Shown here piece after piece: positions 51,742 to 61,115 of a stretch of DNA of 64,000 nucleotides; position 1 is the stretch's first letter; the number at the start of each line of letters is the position of its first letter. A program made the position numbers and the translations under genes. This DNA comes from JADGQM01 sp964505935 (lineage in GTDB: Bacteria > Desulfobacterota > Syntrophobacteria > Syntrophobacterales > Syntrophobacteraceae), in the NCBI GenBank assembly GCA_964505935.1, contig CAZDKX010000001.1, forward strand, positions 1 to 64,000, read 5' to 3'. The notes below the pieces were generated by a model. It saw nothing but the letters and a program-made list of their open reading frames with translations, ran no database searches and was not told the origin of the DNA.

Positions 51742-52176
51742 ATGCAGAAAAAGCTCATCTTCGTGCTGCTTGTGATTGCTTTGCTGTCGGTATCAGCCGG
51801 TTGTACGGCCAACCGTGCTACCGCAAACGTGGCAGCCGGCATAGAGTTAGGCAAGTTGAAGAACTTCTACGTCATGCCATGGCAAGATGACATGGAAACA
51901 TGCGACCTGATCAAGAACAATCTCTTTAATAGAGGTTATATTCTCACAAGCGGACCCCAGAATCCACCGCCTTATCAGGCAGACGCAGTGGTTACCTATG
52001 AAAGCAGATGGACCTGGGATATCACTATGTACATGCTCGAACTCACTATCTACTTTAGAGACCCCATCAACAATTTCGCCATGGCAGCCGGCAATTCGCT
52101 GCATGGTTCTCTGACCAGAAAATCTCCCAAGGAAATGGTAGATGAAGTATTGACAAGCATATTCAGTACTGAGTGA
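51742..52176 (+). CDS. Lipoprotein of unknown function
   Basis: A 144-residue protein with a clear lipoprotein signal (LIFVLLVIALLSVSAGC, lipobox SAGC) and a mature domain with LKNFYVMPWQDDMETC and DAVVTYESRWTWD. The pattern resembles the DUF4136 type, but weakly. AAGGGA precedes the ATG. It lies between the last synthase gene and the DruA-like gene; the small lipoproteins scattered through both arms may help move the product to the outer membrane. Confidence 0.65.
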   Translation: MQKKLIFVLLVIALLSVSAGCTANRATANVAAGIELGKLKNFYVMPWQDDMETCDLIKNNLFNRGYILTSGPQNPPPYQADAVVTYESRWTWDITMYMLELTIYFRDPINNFAMAAGNSLHGSLTRKSPKEMVDEVLTSIFSTE

Positions 52177-52216
52177 GGTCGTACGGGTTGGTGGCACTTC
52201 AAGGAGACAATGCTTC

Positions 52217-53131
52217 ATGGGAGGAATGACAAGCCTGCGGTTTTGCGGTCAACGAGTAACCGTGGACGAGCTGGAACTGATCAAGGAAACCGTCCGGGAT
52301 TGCAGCGGCCTCAGCCGCACGGAACTGGCCTTCACCATCTGCGAACTATTGGCCTGGCAACGGCCCAATGGAGGTCTCAAGGGACGTGAATGCCTAGATT
52401 TCCTTGAACAACTGGAAGAAGAAGGCCTGCTCAAGCTGCCCGGATTCAGGGGAACCGTCCGCTCCCACAAAGAAAAACCCAAACCCGCGGGTGAAGACCC
52501 TTTCAGGCAGGACGAGCCGCTCGCCATGGCCCTGCACGACGTCGGGCCGGTAACGCTCGAGGTGGTGGAGACCCCGGAATCCCGCCGTCAGTGGCGTGAC
52601 TGGGTTGATCGCTATCACTATCTCGGCTGCAAGGTGCCATTCGGGGCACACCTGCGGTATTTTGTCCGGGTAAGTCGTCCCCAGCCACAGCGGGTCGGCT
52701 GTGTTCAGTTTTCCAGCCCGGCGTGGATGATGGCGGCACGCGATGAATGGATCGGCTGGGACCACGCCCAGCGGACTCGCCGCCTGCAACGGATTGTTCA
52801 GAACAGCCGGTTTCTGATTGTGCCCTGGGTGCGCGTTCCCTACCTGGCGAGCGCCGCCCTGGCCCGCATGGCCAGGAGGATCCCCGCCGACTGGGAGGCC
52901 CGCTATGCCATCCGGCCGGTGCTCATGGAAACCCTCGTTGATTTGAGCCGTTTTCGCGGCACCTGCTATCGAGCCGCTAACTGGATCAGTCTCGGCCAGA
53001 CAACAGGAAGGGGCCGCATGGACCGACATCACAACAAGAAGGACCTCATTCCCAAGGAGGTCCTGGTCTACCCCCTCTGCCGCAAATTCCGCGAGAAACT
53101 ACTCCAACCACCTTGCTCTTTCCCCGAATAG
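52217..53131 (+). CDS. DruA-like protein (DUF4338)
   Basis: A 304-residue protein resembling the DUF4338 family, known from the Druantia anti-phage system (DruA) and from transposon-linked proteins. WVDRYHYLGCKVPFGAHLRYFV, VPYLASAALARMARRIP, DLSRFRGTCYRAANWISLG and GRMDRHHNKKDLIPKEV are the family landmarks. AAGGAG lies 10 bases before the ATG. No DruB-E partner is visible. It could belong to the TIR/CHAT/SIR2 island downstream or be a stand-alone mobile-element protein. Confidence 0.8.
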   Translation: MGGMTSLRFCGQRVTVDELELIKETVRDCSGLSRTELAFTICELLAWQRPNGGLKGRECLDFLEQLEEEGLLKLPGFRGTVRSHKEKPKPAGEDPFRQDEPLAMALHDVGPVTLEVVETPESRRQWRDWVDRYHYLGCKVPFGAHLRYFVRVSRPQPQRVGCVQFSSPAWMMAARDEWIGWDHAQRTRRLQRIVQNSRFLIVPWVRVPYLASAALARMARRIPADWEARYAIRPVLMETLVDLSRFRGTCYRAANWISLGQTTGRGRMDRHHNKKDLIPKEVLVYPLCRKFREKLLQPPCSFPE

Positions 53132-53510
53132 AACGAAATTACTTTGTAGAAAGTGCCGCATATGTTATTAACCATCACAAGTTTAGTAGGTAAACCTCTG
53201 GTTCGACCAGTGAGAGTTGAAAGGCCGGTCTAAAACGGCTTGGTCCGATTTCTCCTGGCTTGAAGGGTGAAAGGGGCGTCAGCCTTCGAGGCGGGCCCGA
53301 CCCGTCAACCCGCCGCTCTGGGCGGAGGCTGGTTGTCCATCAGCAGTCTCTGACATCTATCGTTCGCCAGTCCAGGTGGACGGAAGAGGACGAGCACTTC
53401 GGGAACCCTCTCATTTCTTTGCTGTCATCACCCTGGCATATCCACCTGCGCTGCGTCCATCTCCTGGCATTGACTGACCGATCAGGTCATCCGCTGAGGA
53501 GTCATTGGCC
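53132..53510. other. Intergenic region with hairpins upstream of the TIR operon (379 bp)
   Basis: Separates the DruA-like gene from the TIR gene. CTGG-TTCGA-CCAG (53198-53210) forms a small hairpin. CCCGCC (53309-53314) can pair with GGCGGG (53290-53295), or its last five bases with GGCGG (53321-53325), so two hairpins exclude each other. I see no strong promoter and no gene; the reading frames through it look like noise. Confidence 0.35.
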
Positions 53511-56117
53511 ATGGCATCGTCACGCATCTTCATCAGTTACAGCCACAACGACCGAGAATGGCTCTCGCGGCTTCTTGTGCATCTGGGTGTGCTCCAGCAG
53601 GAAGGCCTGGTAAAGGCGTGGAGCGACCAGCATTTGAAGCCGGGGGACGAATGGCCGCGGGAAATCCGCGAGGCTCTTGACAGCGCCGAGATCGCCGTAT
53701 TGCTGGTATCCGCAGACTTCTTGAACTCGCAGTTCATCAGAGATAAGGAAATCCCGGTGCTGCTTGAACGAATGGAGGCAGGCACTCTGAAGGTCCTCCC
53801 CCTGCTTGTGAGACCGTGTAGCTACGAGCTCAGTCGTTTGAAGCACATTGAAGCCCGGCCCAAGCACCGAGACTCCGTAGCGGGTGGCAGTCCGGCTGAG
53901 CAGGAGCGAGACTTCCGCGACCTTACCGCCGAGATCGCAAATCTCCTTGTGACGGGGCCCAGGCCTTCCAATCGCCGGAAGAAGATCGGCGAAGGGGAAC
54001 CGCCCGGAACCATACGAGCGCCCTCCTCCCCTCAAAGCACCTACGCGGTTCTTGATATCAGGCTGAGCCATCGGGAGTGGGATCGCTACTGCGTAGAACT
54101 GGGCTTCACTCACTCGGGCGACTCCCGAGATCATCTCCCCTTGACTCACTTCGTCTCATTCGATCTGCCGAAACTGGTTCAGATTCAGGACAACGCCCAC
54201 TACGCGAAACAACTCCGTGATCTCCTCTTTCCCGAGCCGTCGCACGAGAAGTTCCTACGAGCAGCACAAGATGCTGCCAACGAACTCCAAGTGCCGTTGC
54301 ATCTCCGCATCTCAATCTCCGCCGACGCCCGCGAATTACACTGGCTTCGGTGGGAGCTGCTGATCCTGGGAGGGAAGACAGAAAACGACCTGAGCTATGA
54401 ATTCACCAGCCTGGTCCGTTATGCCGCCGCGGATGCCCGGAACTGGCGCGACATTCAACACCGGCCCAAAAGGCAGCGCCTGAACGCTCTGCTGGTCGCG
54501 GGGCTGACGGATTGGTTCGATGCTTCGGTCCCTCCCGTGGGCACCAGAGATATGGCACTTGAGAGGTGTGACCGAGCCAGAGAGATCCTGGAAGCTTCCG
54601 GATTGGCGACACCCCAGGTACGGGGTTACCTGAACAGCGAGGCGTTCCGGAACGAACTCAGGGCAACCGTTCCCGACATCCTCTACCTGGGCGTCGACGT
54701 TCTTGAAGTGGGTGAATTGCCTAAATCGGGAAACGTTGGTGTGGAGTGGTGGTCATCGCGGCTGGTGAACTTACCCGTTGCCGAAGCCTTCCGGGGTATC
54801 GAAATGCCTCCAAGGCTGGTGATTCTCTTTCCGGTTGTCCGTGGCGAACGCTCCAGAGGGCTCGACTCGCATTCGGCATGGCTCTCGATCCTGCGCGAAG
54901 CCTACGAACTGGCTCAAGTCGGAGTTCTCGGTGTTCTCACTCTTCAAGCGAACCTCGACATCTCGAGGTGGGATACCTTCTTCAGGGTCTTTCTTGACAA
55001 CCTGCCTTCGGACGGGCGCATGGACCACGCCCTTCACACGGCTCGTACGGCCATCATCGCATCCGGACGGCAGTGGGCTCCGGTGCTGATCTCGTGCCTG
55101 CGTACCGCACGGATATGGTATGAGCCGCGGTTTACCGAGGAAGCGAAAGCGAAGCCAACCTGGGAGACCCTCCTTCGCAGAATTAAAAAGATGGAATGCA
55201 CCCCCATCATCGGTCCGGGGCTCAACAGCACCATTGCCAGGCTCCGTTCGGAGATTGCCCTCTCCTGGGCCGAGAATTACCAATACCCTATGGCTTTTCA
55301 TGAACGCATCAGCCTGCCCCAGGTTGCCCAGTATATCGCCAGCGTCTACGGGGATGACTTCACCTATGAACATTACGAGGAGAAGATCAGGGAGATCATG
55401 CTGCACCGCTATGGTGAGAAGATCAGCACTGAACAGCGCAGACTCCCCCTGGATGACTTTTTGACGGAGGCAGGAAAGACCTTCCTGGGGCAGGCTTCTG
55501 ACGAGCCCCACAAAATCCTTGCCGAACTACCTTTTCGCCTCTATGTCACGGCGAGTCTCAACTCTTTTTTGAGTGATGCCTTGCGCCGTTCACAGAAAGT
55601 CCCCCGGGAAGTGATACTTGGTCTTGCGGAATCATCCGGAGCACAGCCCAGCTTCGAGCCATCCCCGGAACAGCCTCTTGTCTACCACTTGTTCGGACAC
55701 TTCAGTGATCTTCGCAACAGCGTGCTCACAGAGGACGACTACTTCGACTTCCTCATCCACTTTTGGAAAGAAAAGGAAGCCATTCCAAGCATGGTTCGTG
55801 CGGCCCTGATTAACACCAGTCTGCTCTTTCTTGGCTTCAGGATGCACCATTGGGATTTTCGAGTGCTCTTTCGGAGCCTCCTCGCCCAGGAAGGCGCGAA
55901 ACGCCGTGCCAAGCACACACACGTGGCCGTCCAGATCGACCCGGATGATGACCAGGTTGTCGACCCCGAGCGGGCGCGGGACTACCTGGAGAACTACTTT
56001 TCGGATTTTGCCGACGCAGACATCAACGTCTACTGGGGATCTGCCGAGGATTTTCTGAAGGAGCTCAAGGGGCACTGGGACAGATTCGAGAAGGAGCATT
56101 CCCATGAAAACGTCTAG
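53511..56117 (+). CDS. TIR domain - CHAT-like - SIR2-like protein
   Basis: An 868-residue protein in three parts. Residues 1-150: a TIR domain (IFISYSHNDREWLSRLL, HLKPGDEWPREIREAL, SADFLNSQFIRDKEIP with candidate Glu80). Residues 175-540: a CHAT-like domain recognised by HLRISISADARELHWLRWELL, but ILYLGVDVLEVG and RLVILFPVVRG stand where the protease His (HFAGHG) and Cys (NACxS) should be. Residues 555-800: a SIR2-like domain with IIGPGLNS, VYHLFGHFSDL and LLFLGFRMHHWDFRVLF, but YVTASLNS replaces the usual TTNxD. Only TIR looks possibly active. GAGGAG nine bases before the ATG fixes the start. It is coupled to the STAND gene by a 14-nt overlap. Confidence 0.88.
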   Translation: MASSRIFISYSHNDREWLSRLLVHLGVLQQEGLVKAWSDQHLKPGDEWPREIREALDSAEIAVLLVSADFLNSQFIRDKEIPVLLERMEAGTLKVLPLLVRPCSYELSRLKHIEARPKHRDSVAGGSPAEQERDFRDLTAEIANLLVTGPRPSNRRKKIGEGEPPGTIRAPSSPQSTYAVLDIRLSHREWDRYCVELGFTHSGDSRDHLPLTHFVSFDLPKLVQIQDNAHYAKQLRDLLFPEPSHEKFLRAAQDAANELQVPLHLRISISADARELHWLRWELLILGGKTENDLSYEFTSLVRYAAADARNWRDIQHRPKRQRLNALLVAGLTDWFDASVPPVGTRDMALERCDRAREILEASGLATPQVRGYLNSEAFRNELRATVPDILYLGVDVLEVGELPKSGNVGVEWWSSRLVNLPVAEAFRGIEMPPRLVILFPVVRGERSRGLDSHSAWLSILREAYELAQVGVLGVLTLQANLDISRWDTFFRVFLDNLPSDGRMDHALHTARTAIIASGRQWAPVLISCLRTARIWYEPRFTEEAKAKPTWETLLRRIKKMECTPIIGPGLNSTIARLRSEIALSWAENYQYPMAFHERISLPQVAQYIASVYGDDFTYEHYEEKIREIMLHRYGEKISTEQRRLPLDDFLTEAGKTFLGQASDEPHKILAELPFRLYVTASLNSFLSDALRRSQKVPREVILGLAESSGAQPSFEPSPEQPLVYHLFGHFSDLRNSVLTEDDYFDFLIHFWKEKEAIPSMVRAALINTSLLFLGFRMHHWDFRVLFRSLLAQEGAKRRAKHTHVAVQIDPDDDQVVDPERARDYLENYFSDFADADINVYWGSAEDFLKELKGHWDRFEKEHSHENV

Positions 56118-59100
56118 CCCTTATGTGGGACCTCGGGCTTACCGCTATGGCGAGGAGCTGTTTGGGCGTGACAAGGAGGCACGCCACATCCTCAGGCTGC
56201 TTCTTGCCGAACGCATCGTGCTGCTTTATTCGCCGTCAGGGGCGGGGAAGACTTCCCTGTTGCTGGCTAAACTGATGCCCGCTCTCGAGGCGGAGGATTT
56301 CCAGGTCCTGAATCCCGCAAGGGTTTCAGGTGCGCCCCCTCAAGAGCTGGCGGACGAAAATGTCAATCATTATGTCGCAAGCCTCATCCACTATTGGGAA
56401 GATAGGCGTCCCAAGGATACCCCTCGGCTCGATCACCTAAGCGGAATCGACCTTCCCAGCTTTCTGACACAGCGAATCTGGATACGCAACGACCCCCGCC
56501 CAAAGGCCCTCATCCTTGACCAGTTCGAAGAGATCATCACCCGAAACCCCATGGAGTTGAGTGCTAAGGAGGATTTTTTCCAACAGCTGGGGCTATCGTT
56601 ACAGAATCGCAACCGATGGGCCATTATCGCCATGCGGGAAGAACATATTGCTGGTCTTGACCCCTATCTGGATCATCTTCCAACCCGCCTTGCGGCACGT
56701 TATCGCTTGGACCTCTTGAACCGCGAAGCGGCCCGTCAAGCTATTGCGGGACCTGCGGAGCGCATCGGCGTCAGTTATCACCCCGATACTCTCGACAGGC
56801 TCGTGAACGAGCTCACCGCCGTGCGCGAGCCGGGCGTTGAAGTCTATCACACGGCTTATGTGGAACCCCTGCACCTTCAGGTGGTCTGTGACCGCTTATG
56901 GCAACGCTTGCCCGACGGCACAACCATGGTCCGCCCAAAACTCATCGATACGGTGGGTACGGTGGGAGAAGCTCTTGAGAGCTATTACCGGGGCGCCGTC
57001 CATGCGGTCGCCCAGGAAGATATTGCGAGAGAAAAAGAATGCGATGAAAAACGAATCCGGGATTGGTTCGAGCAGGAGTTGATTTCGCCCGCTGGATTGC
57101 GGGATCAACTACAGAAAGGCAATAACTTGACAGGAAGTTTGCCCAACCCTGTCGTTGAAGCCCTGGAAGGGCACTATTTGGTTCGTTCCGAACTGCGGAG
57201 AGGAACAGTCTGGTTCGAAATATCCCATGACAGATTGGTGGAAGCCATCAAGTCCGAGAATTTGCGCTGGTACGGGGAGCAGGATGAAGCTCTGCGCCTC
57301 CTCAGGAACAGTGCCGAAAAACACAAGGCCCTGCTGGAGGCCGGGCAGTCCGCCCATGCCGAAGCGGAGCTCCTGAAAGCTGACGAGCTTGCTCAGGTGG
57401 AAAATTGGGCGGCCGGCAATCCCAAGTCGCTTTTGCCTGTGGAGAAAAGCTATCTTGAAGCCTGCCGGAACCACGCAAGGAAGGAGCGACAGTCAAGACG
57501 GCTTCGGCTCTTCCTTAAAATTGCCGCGGCGGCCATGTCAGTGGTTCTATTGGTAGCTGCAGTGGTATTCTACATCATGCTTCAGCATGAAGAGGTTGCC
57601 AAGACCGAGGCACGCATTCACAGACTGCTTGCCGATGCCCCTCTGGCGCGGTGGCGAAACCAGGACCATGAGCTTTCCGTCCTTTTGACTCTTCAGGCCA
57701 AGAGATTCTCCGACGAAATAACACCTTCGGCCGGCTTGGAATCGCGCATCATGGATTACCTGCGAAGTACCCTTCAGCTGGAACCTTTCACACTCAGTCC
57801 ACAACTGTCAGCGTTGCGCCGGGACTCCTGGGATGTTGGCAAGCTGTGCTTCTCTCCAGACGGGCAGTTTATCGCCGTGGGATCGGGGGAAAGAGCAATC
57901 GACCTGGTCCCGCTGAGAGGCGATCTCAGAGACCCCTCATGGTCCGTGCTTCGCCTCGGCGATGACCTGAGGGCCGTGGATTTCAGCCCGGCAGGGCGTT
58001 ACCTGGTGGCCGTGACGAAAGCGGGGGTCGAGTTGTTCCCGGTGAAAGAGCTCCTCAGCGGGCAGAAATCAGGCCCATCGATACGAGTCGGCATGCCTTC
58101 TCCGTTGTCGTCGGCTGTTCCAAGCGGACCGTTCTGCATGACCGCCGATGACTCCCTGCTGTTCATCGCCACTGCGGACGGGGGTGTCTTTTCCTGGCGG
58201 AGTGGCATGCCCCGCTTTGAGGAGTTACAGGGGGAGCATGACAGAGTTCTCAATGCCACTGATCGGAGCATCTCCGCCATGGCCTGTGACGCTGAAGGCC
58301 GGTGGGTTGCCACGGGCCATGGCAAGGGCGCAATTACCATCCTGACGGTGCAGGCGGGGGCACTCCTGCATCCGGTGACTCTGGTCAACAAATTTGACGA
58401 CTGGCCCAAGGAGGCCAAAGAGCAGCTGCGGCCCCTCAAGGACTATCTCGATTACGAGGTCGGCGCCTTAATGCCTGGGCCGGAAGGAAATCAGCTAGTC
58501 GCCGTGTTTCGTCATGGGCCGGTTGGGGTTATACTGTTGCCGGATCAGCCGAATGGCAAACCACAGATGGTCTATCTCCACCCCACCCGTGCGAGCGAAG
58601 CAGTCCTGAAGGCCGGTGCTGAGCAGGGGAGGTCCAGTATGGCCCATAAACGGATCCCCAAGCTCGTCAAGGCTGCGCTTGACCAAACCCATGGCCGTTT
58701 GGTCGTCGGCAGCGAGAAATTCGTTGGAGAATGGGATCTGCGCTCGCTTTATGCAGATCCCTATGAAATCAACAGCACGGAACTGCAGGACACCCCTGGG
58801 CATCAGCACCTTTACGCCCCCTATCGCGAGATCAGACCATGCCGTGCCCCCATCAAGGCGTTGGGGGTTTTGGAGGGGGGAAACATGCTCGCTGAGCTTG
58901 ATGAGGACCTCAACACCCGTCTGTGGCTGAAGAAGGGTCTGGGAGCCACCGGCTATTTCACTGCTCCTCTCCGCCTTAATAACGAGGAAGTGCCGGCCGG
59001 GTCGATTTGGACGCTTGGGTTCCTTCCCGACGGGCACACCCTCGCAGTGGGAGGCTCCGACTATCTCAGTTTTCCGGAGGTTGAGCCTGATACCCTGGGC

Positions 59101-60246
59101 ATATCGGACGCAGCCCAACGCCTATGCTTCATGGGCAGCTTTCGCCGGATGTCACTGAGCCCCGACGCACACCGTTTGGCGATCGTTAGCAAGAATTACA
59201 GGAAAAGCATGACAGGCTGCCAACCTTTGCCTGCCGAGAGCACCAACTCGGTCTTACTGATGGATGTCACCCGGAAGACTGGTGCGAGCAGCCTGGAAGA
59301 GCCCTTCGCCATGGAAGTGGGCGCATCGGAAGGCTTGTGGAGTGTCTCATGGGCGAAAGGGGACTGGCTGAAGGGCCGTGAACTGCTTGTGGGCGGAGAC
59401 TACAATGGCAATGTATGGGCCTGGCTGCTGGATGCGGGCAAAGTCATGCCGATCGACCGCAAGCCCCAGACCCTGTCGGGGTCGCGCGCCAAGAATCCCG
59501 TGCGCGGTGTTGCGTTGCACCCGACCGCTCCCTTCCTGGCTCTCGGTGCCGAAGACGGTTCACTGGAGATCTACCACCTTGACCTCAACGATACCGGGCG
59601 GATCGATGCCAGACTATTGAAAAACTCAAAGTGGAATGCGCAAGGACCTTTGTGGGCTCTGGCCTGGAGCCCGGAAGGCGACATGCTCGTCTTCGGCACT
59701 GATAGCGGGCACGTGGGAGTCGTATTGACCTCGGACCTCTCAGATGATTCCTGGTCGGTCTTTCAAATGAAGCCTGCCCACACCATGGGAGTAACGGCTA
59801 TTGCTTTTTGCAGCGACTCCAGATTGGGAACGATGCAGGGCAAACGTCAGGAGGTCTGCGATCAGAACTTGTTTGCCAGCGTCGGCAATGACGGCAGGTT
59901 AAGATTGTGGCAGATTCAGCGGGGGAGGACGAAACCGCAAGTCTCCCTAAAACCTTACCGCGTCTTGGAGGGGCCGAAAGGAGAGCTTTTGTCTGTCGCA
60001 TTCAGTCCCGATGGGAAGATTGTGGCAGCAGGCGACACCAAGGGGCAAGTACACTTGTGGCGTGTCGAGGAAAAATGCATTGTGCGTGACGCCTGCGCTA
60101 CTCTGCGCCGCAATTTGTCCTGCCGGGAATGGCTGAATTACGTTGGGTCCAACGTAGATTATAAGTGCACATGCCCTGAAATCCCTCCCGGGCCGGATGC
60201 TTCTCCCGGTTCACCTTGCCGGGAAGCTGCTGCCGATCCCCATTAG
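56104..60246 (+). CDS. nSTAND NTPase with transmembrane anchor and WD40-like repeats
   Basis: A 1380-residue protein. Residues 8-260: a STAND NTPase with P-loop YSPSGAGKTSLL (43-53), Walker B ALILDQFEE (135-143) and the sensor-like VEISHDRLVE-type motif FEISHDRLVEA (near 371-381). A coiled, charged stretch leads to a transmembrane segment (470-492, FLKIAAAAMSVVLLVAAVVFY). The rest is WD40-like (LCFSPDGQFIAVG, VAFSPDGKIVAAG, LWALAWSPEGDML), ending in a Cys-rich tail (CSCREW-like LSCREWLNY, KCTCPE). STAND proteins with repeat sensors often trigger effectors when they bind a phage signal. AAGGAG precedes the ATG. Confidence 0.88.
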   Translation: MKTSSPYVGPRAYRYGEELFGRDKEARHILRLLLAERIVLLYSPSGAGKTSLLLAKLMPALEAEDFQVLNPARVSGAPPQELADENVNHYVASLIHYWEDRRPKDTPRLDHLSGIDLPSFLTQRIWIRNDPRPKALILDQFEEIITRNPMELSAKEDFFQQLGLSLQNRNRWAIIAMREEHIAGLDPYLDHLPTRLAARYRLDLLNREAARQAIAGPAERIGVSYHPDTLDRLVNELTAVREPGVEVYHTAYVEPLHLQVVCDRLWQRLPDGTTMVRPKLIDTVGTVGEALESYYRGAVHAVAQEDIAREKECDEKRIRDWFEQELISPAGLRDQLQKGNNLTGSLPNPVVEALEGHYLVRSELRRGTVWFEISHDRLVEAIKSENLRWYGEQDEALRLLRNSAEKHKALLEAGQSAHAEAELLKADELAQVENWAAGNPKSLLPVEKSYLEACRNHARKERQSRRLRLFLKIAAAAMSVVLLVAAVVFYIMLQHEEVAKTEARIHRLLADAPLARWRNQDHELSVLLTLQAKRFSDEITPSAGLESRIMDYLRSTLQLEPFTLSPQLSALRRDSWDVGKLCFSPDGQFIAVGSGERAIDLVPLRGDLRDPSWSVLRLGDDLRAVDFSPAGRYLVAVTKAGVELFPVKELLSGQKSGPSIRVGMPSPLSSAVPSGPFCMTADDSLLFIATADGGVFSWRSGMPRFEELQGEHDRVLNATDRSISAMACDAEGRWVATGHGKGAITILTVQAGALLHPVTLVNKFDDWPKEAKEQLRPLKDYLDYEVGALMPGPEGNQLVAVFRHGPVGVILLPDQPNGKPQMVYLHPTRASEAVLKAGAEQGRSSMAHKRIPKLVKAALDQTHGRLVVGSEKFVGEWDLRSLYADPYEINSTELQDTPGHQHLYAPYREIRPCRAPIKALGVLEGGNMLAELDEDLNTRLWLKKGLGATGYFTAPLRLNNEEVPAGSIWTLGFLPDGHTLAVGGSDYLSFPEVEPDTLGISDAAQRLCFMGSFRRMSLSPDAHRLAIVSKNYRKSMTGCQPLPAESTNSVLLMDVTRKTGASSLEEPFAMEVGASEGLWSVSWAKGDWLKGRELLVGGDYNGNVWAWLLDAGKVMPIDRKPQTLSGSRAKNPVRGVALHPTAPFLALGAEDGSLEIYHLDLNDTGRIDARLLKNSKWNAQGPLWALAWSPEGDMLVFGTDSGHVGVVLTSDLSDDSWSVFQMKPAHTMGVTAIAFCSDSRLGTMQGKRQEVCDQNLFASVGNDGRLRLWQIQRGRTKPQVSLKPYRVLEGPKGELLSVAFSPDGKIVAAGDTKGQVHLWRVEEKCIVRDACATLRRNLSCREWLNYVGSNVDYKCTCPEIPPGPDASPGSPCREAAADPH

Positions 60247-60535
60247 GGATCTTCCACCAAGGATCCGTTCTGTCATCCCAGATAAAACGCTTCCCTCTTG
60301 CCTTCGGGCTGGTCTTGTGCCACTGTTACGACCTTGGCAGTATGAATGAACCCGAGAGGTTATGCTGCTTAAGGTCTGGATATTTCATTCCTCGTTGAAG
60401 GTCAGAGATTCGAAGGTTGGGATGGGCAGCAACGAAAGCCGACGGGCCGGGCGTGATTGAAATGAAGAGCCCGGACGTCGCTGAGGATCTCTCTGTGAAT
60501 CTTTCCAGTGGCTTCCACAAAACAAGGAGGGTTGA

Positions 60536-61099
60536 GTGAGGAAATCTCGCTTCCGCATTTTCCTGGCAGCTTGGGTGCTCTTTCCGGCGGGTCTCATCCT
60601 CTGTTCTGGACCGGCCGTTGCCGCAGCAGCGGCAAATTCATCCGCAAAGCCGGAACCCAACGTTGTGAAGAAGGTGGAGTGGGAGCTTCGCACCCTTGCC
60701 AGGAAAATGGCCGAACTGGAAAGTATAGACAAAGAAACCGTCTTCGCCATGTTGGCCAATTATCTCTGGAAGAACCCCGAGATCTTTGGCGCTGCATTTG
60801 CTTTTGTGCCCGTAGTCAAGGACGGGCAAGAAATCAAAAGTGCTCCTTATATCCATCGAAGTGGTGATCAGCTCATTCAAAAAGATCTCAGCAACCGTTA
60901 CGATTACACGGCACCTGAGCAGAAGTGGTATGCTCGACCGGTCAAGAATGGAAAGCCGGCATGGAGCGAGCCTTACTTTGACAAAGGCGGGGGGGAAGCA
61001 TGGATGACCACCTATTCCATTCCCGTCTTCACCGGAGGAAAAGAGCGCCGTCTGGTAGGCGTCATCACCAGTGACGTCCTTCTTCCTGCACCGCAGTGA
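60536..61099 (+). CDS. Periplasmic single Cache-like sensor protein
   Basis: A 187-residue protein with a signal peptide (FLAAWVLFPAGLILC to AVAAAAAN) and a Cache-type domain (WYARPVKNGKPAWSEPYFD, WMTTYSIPVF, VGVITSDVLL). AGGAGG five bases before a GTG fixes the start. It ends 16 bases before the hybrid kinase. It may detect a small ligand and act on that kinase. The 289 bp between it and the STAND gene hold no gene. Confidence 0.8.
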   Translation: MRKSRFRIFLAAWVLFPAGLILCSGPAVAAAAANSSAKPEPNVVKKVEWELRTLARKMAELESIDKETVFAMLANYLWKNPEIFGAAFAFVPVVKDGQEIKSAPYIHRSGDQLIQKDLSNRYDYTAPEQKWYARPVKNGKPAWSEPYFDKGGGEAWMTTYSIPVFTGGKERRLVGVITSDVLLPAPQ

Positions 61100-61115
61100 T
61101 CGAGGGAAAGTTGCA

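Noticed and set aside
53198..53210. GGTTCGACC resembling a tRNA T-arm
   Set aside because: The stem is only 4 bp around a 5-nt loop, and no acceptor, D or anticodon arms can be drawn around it.
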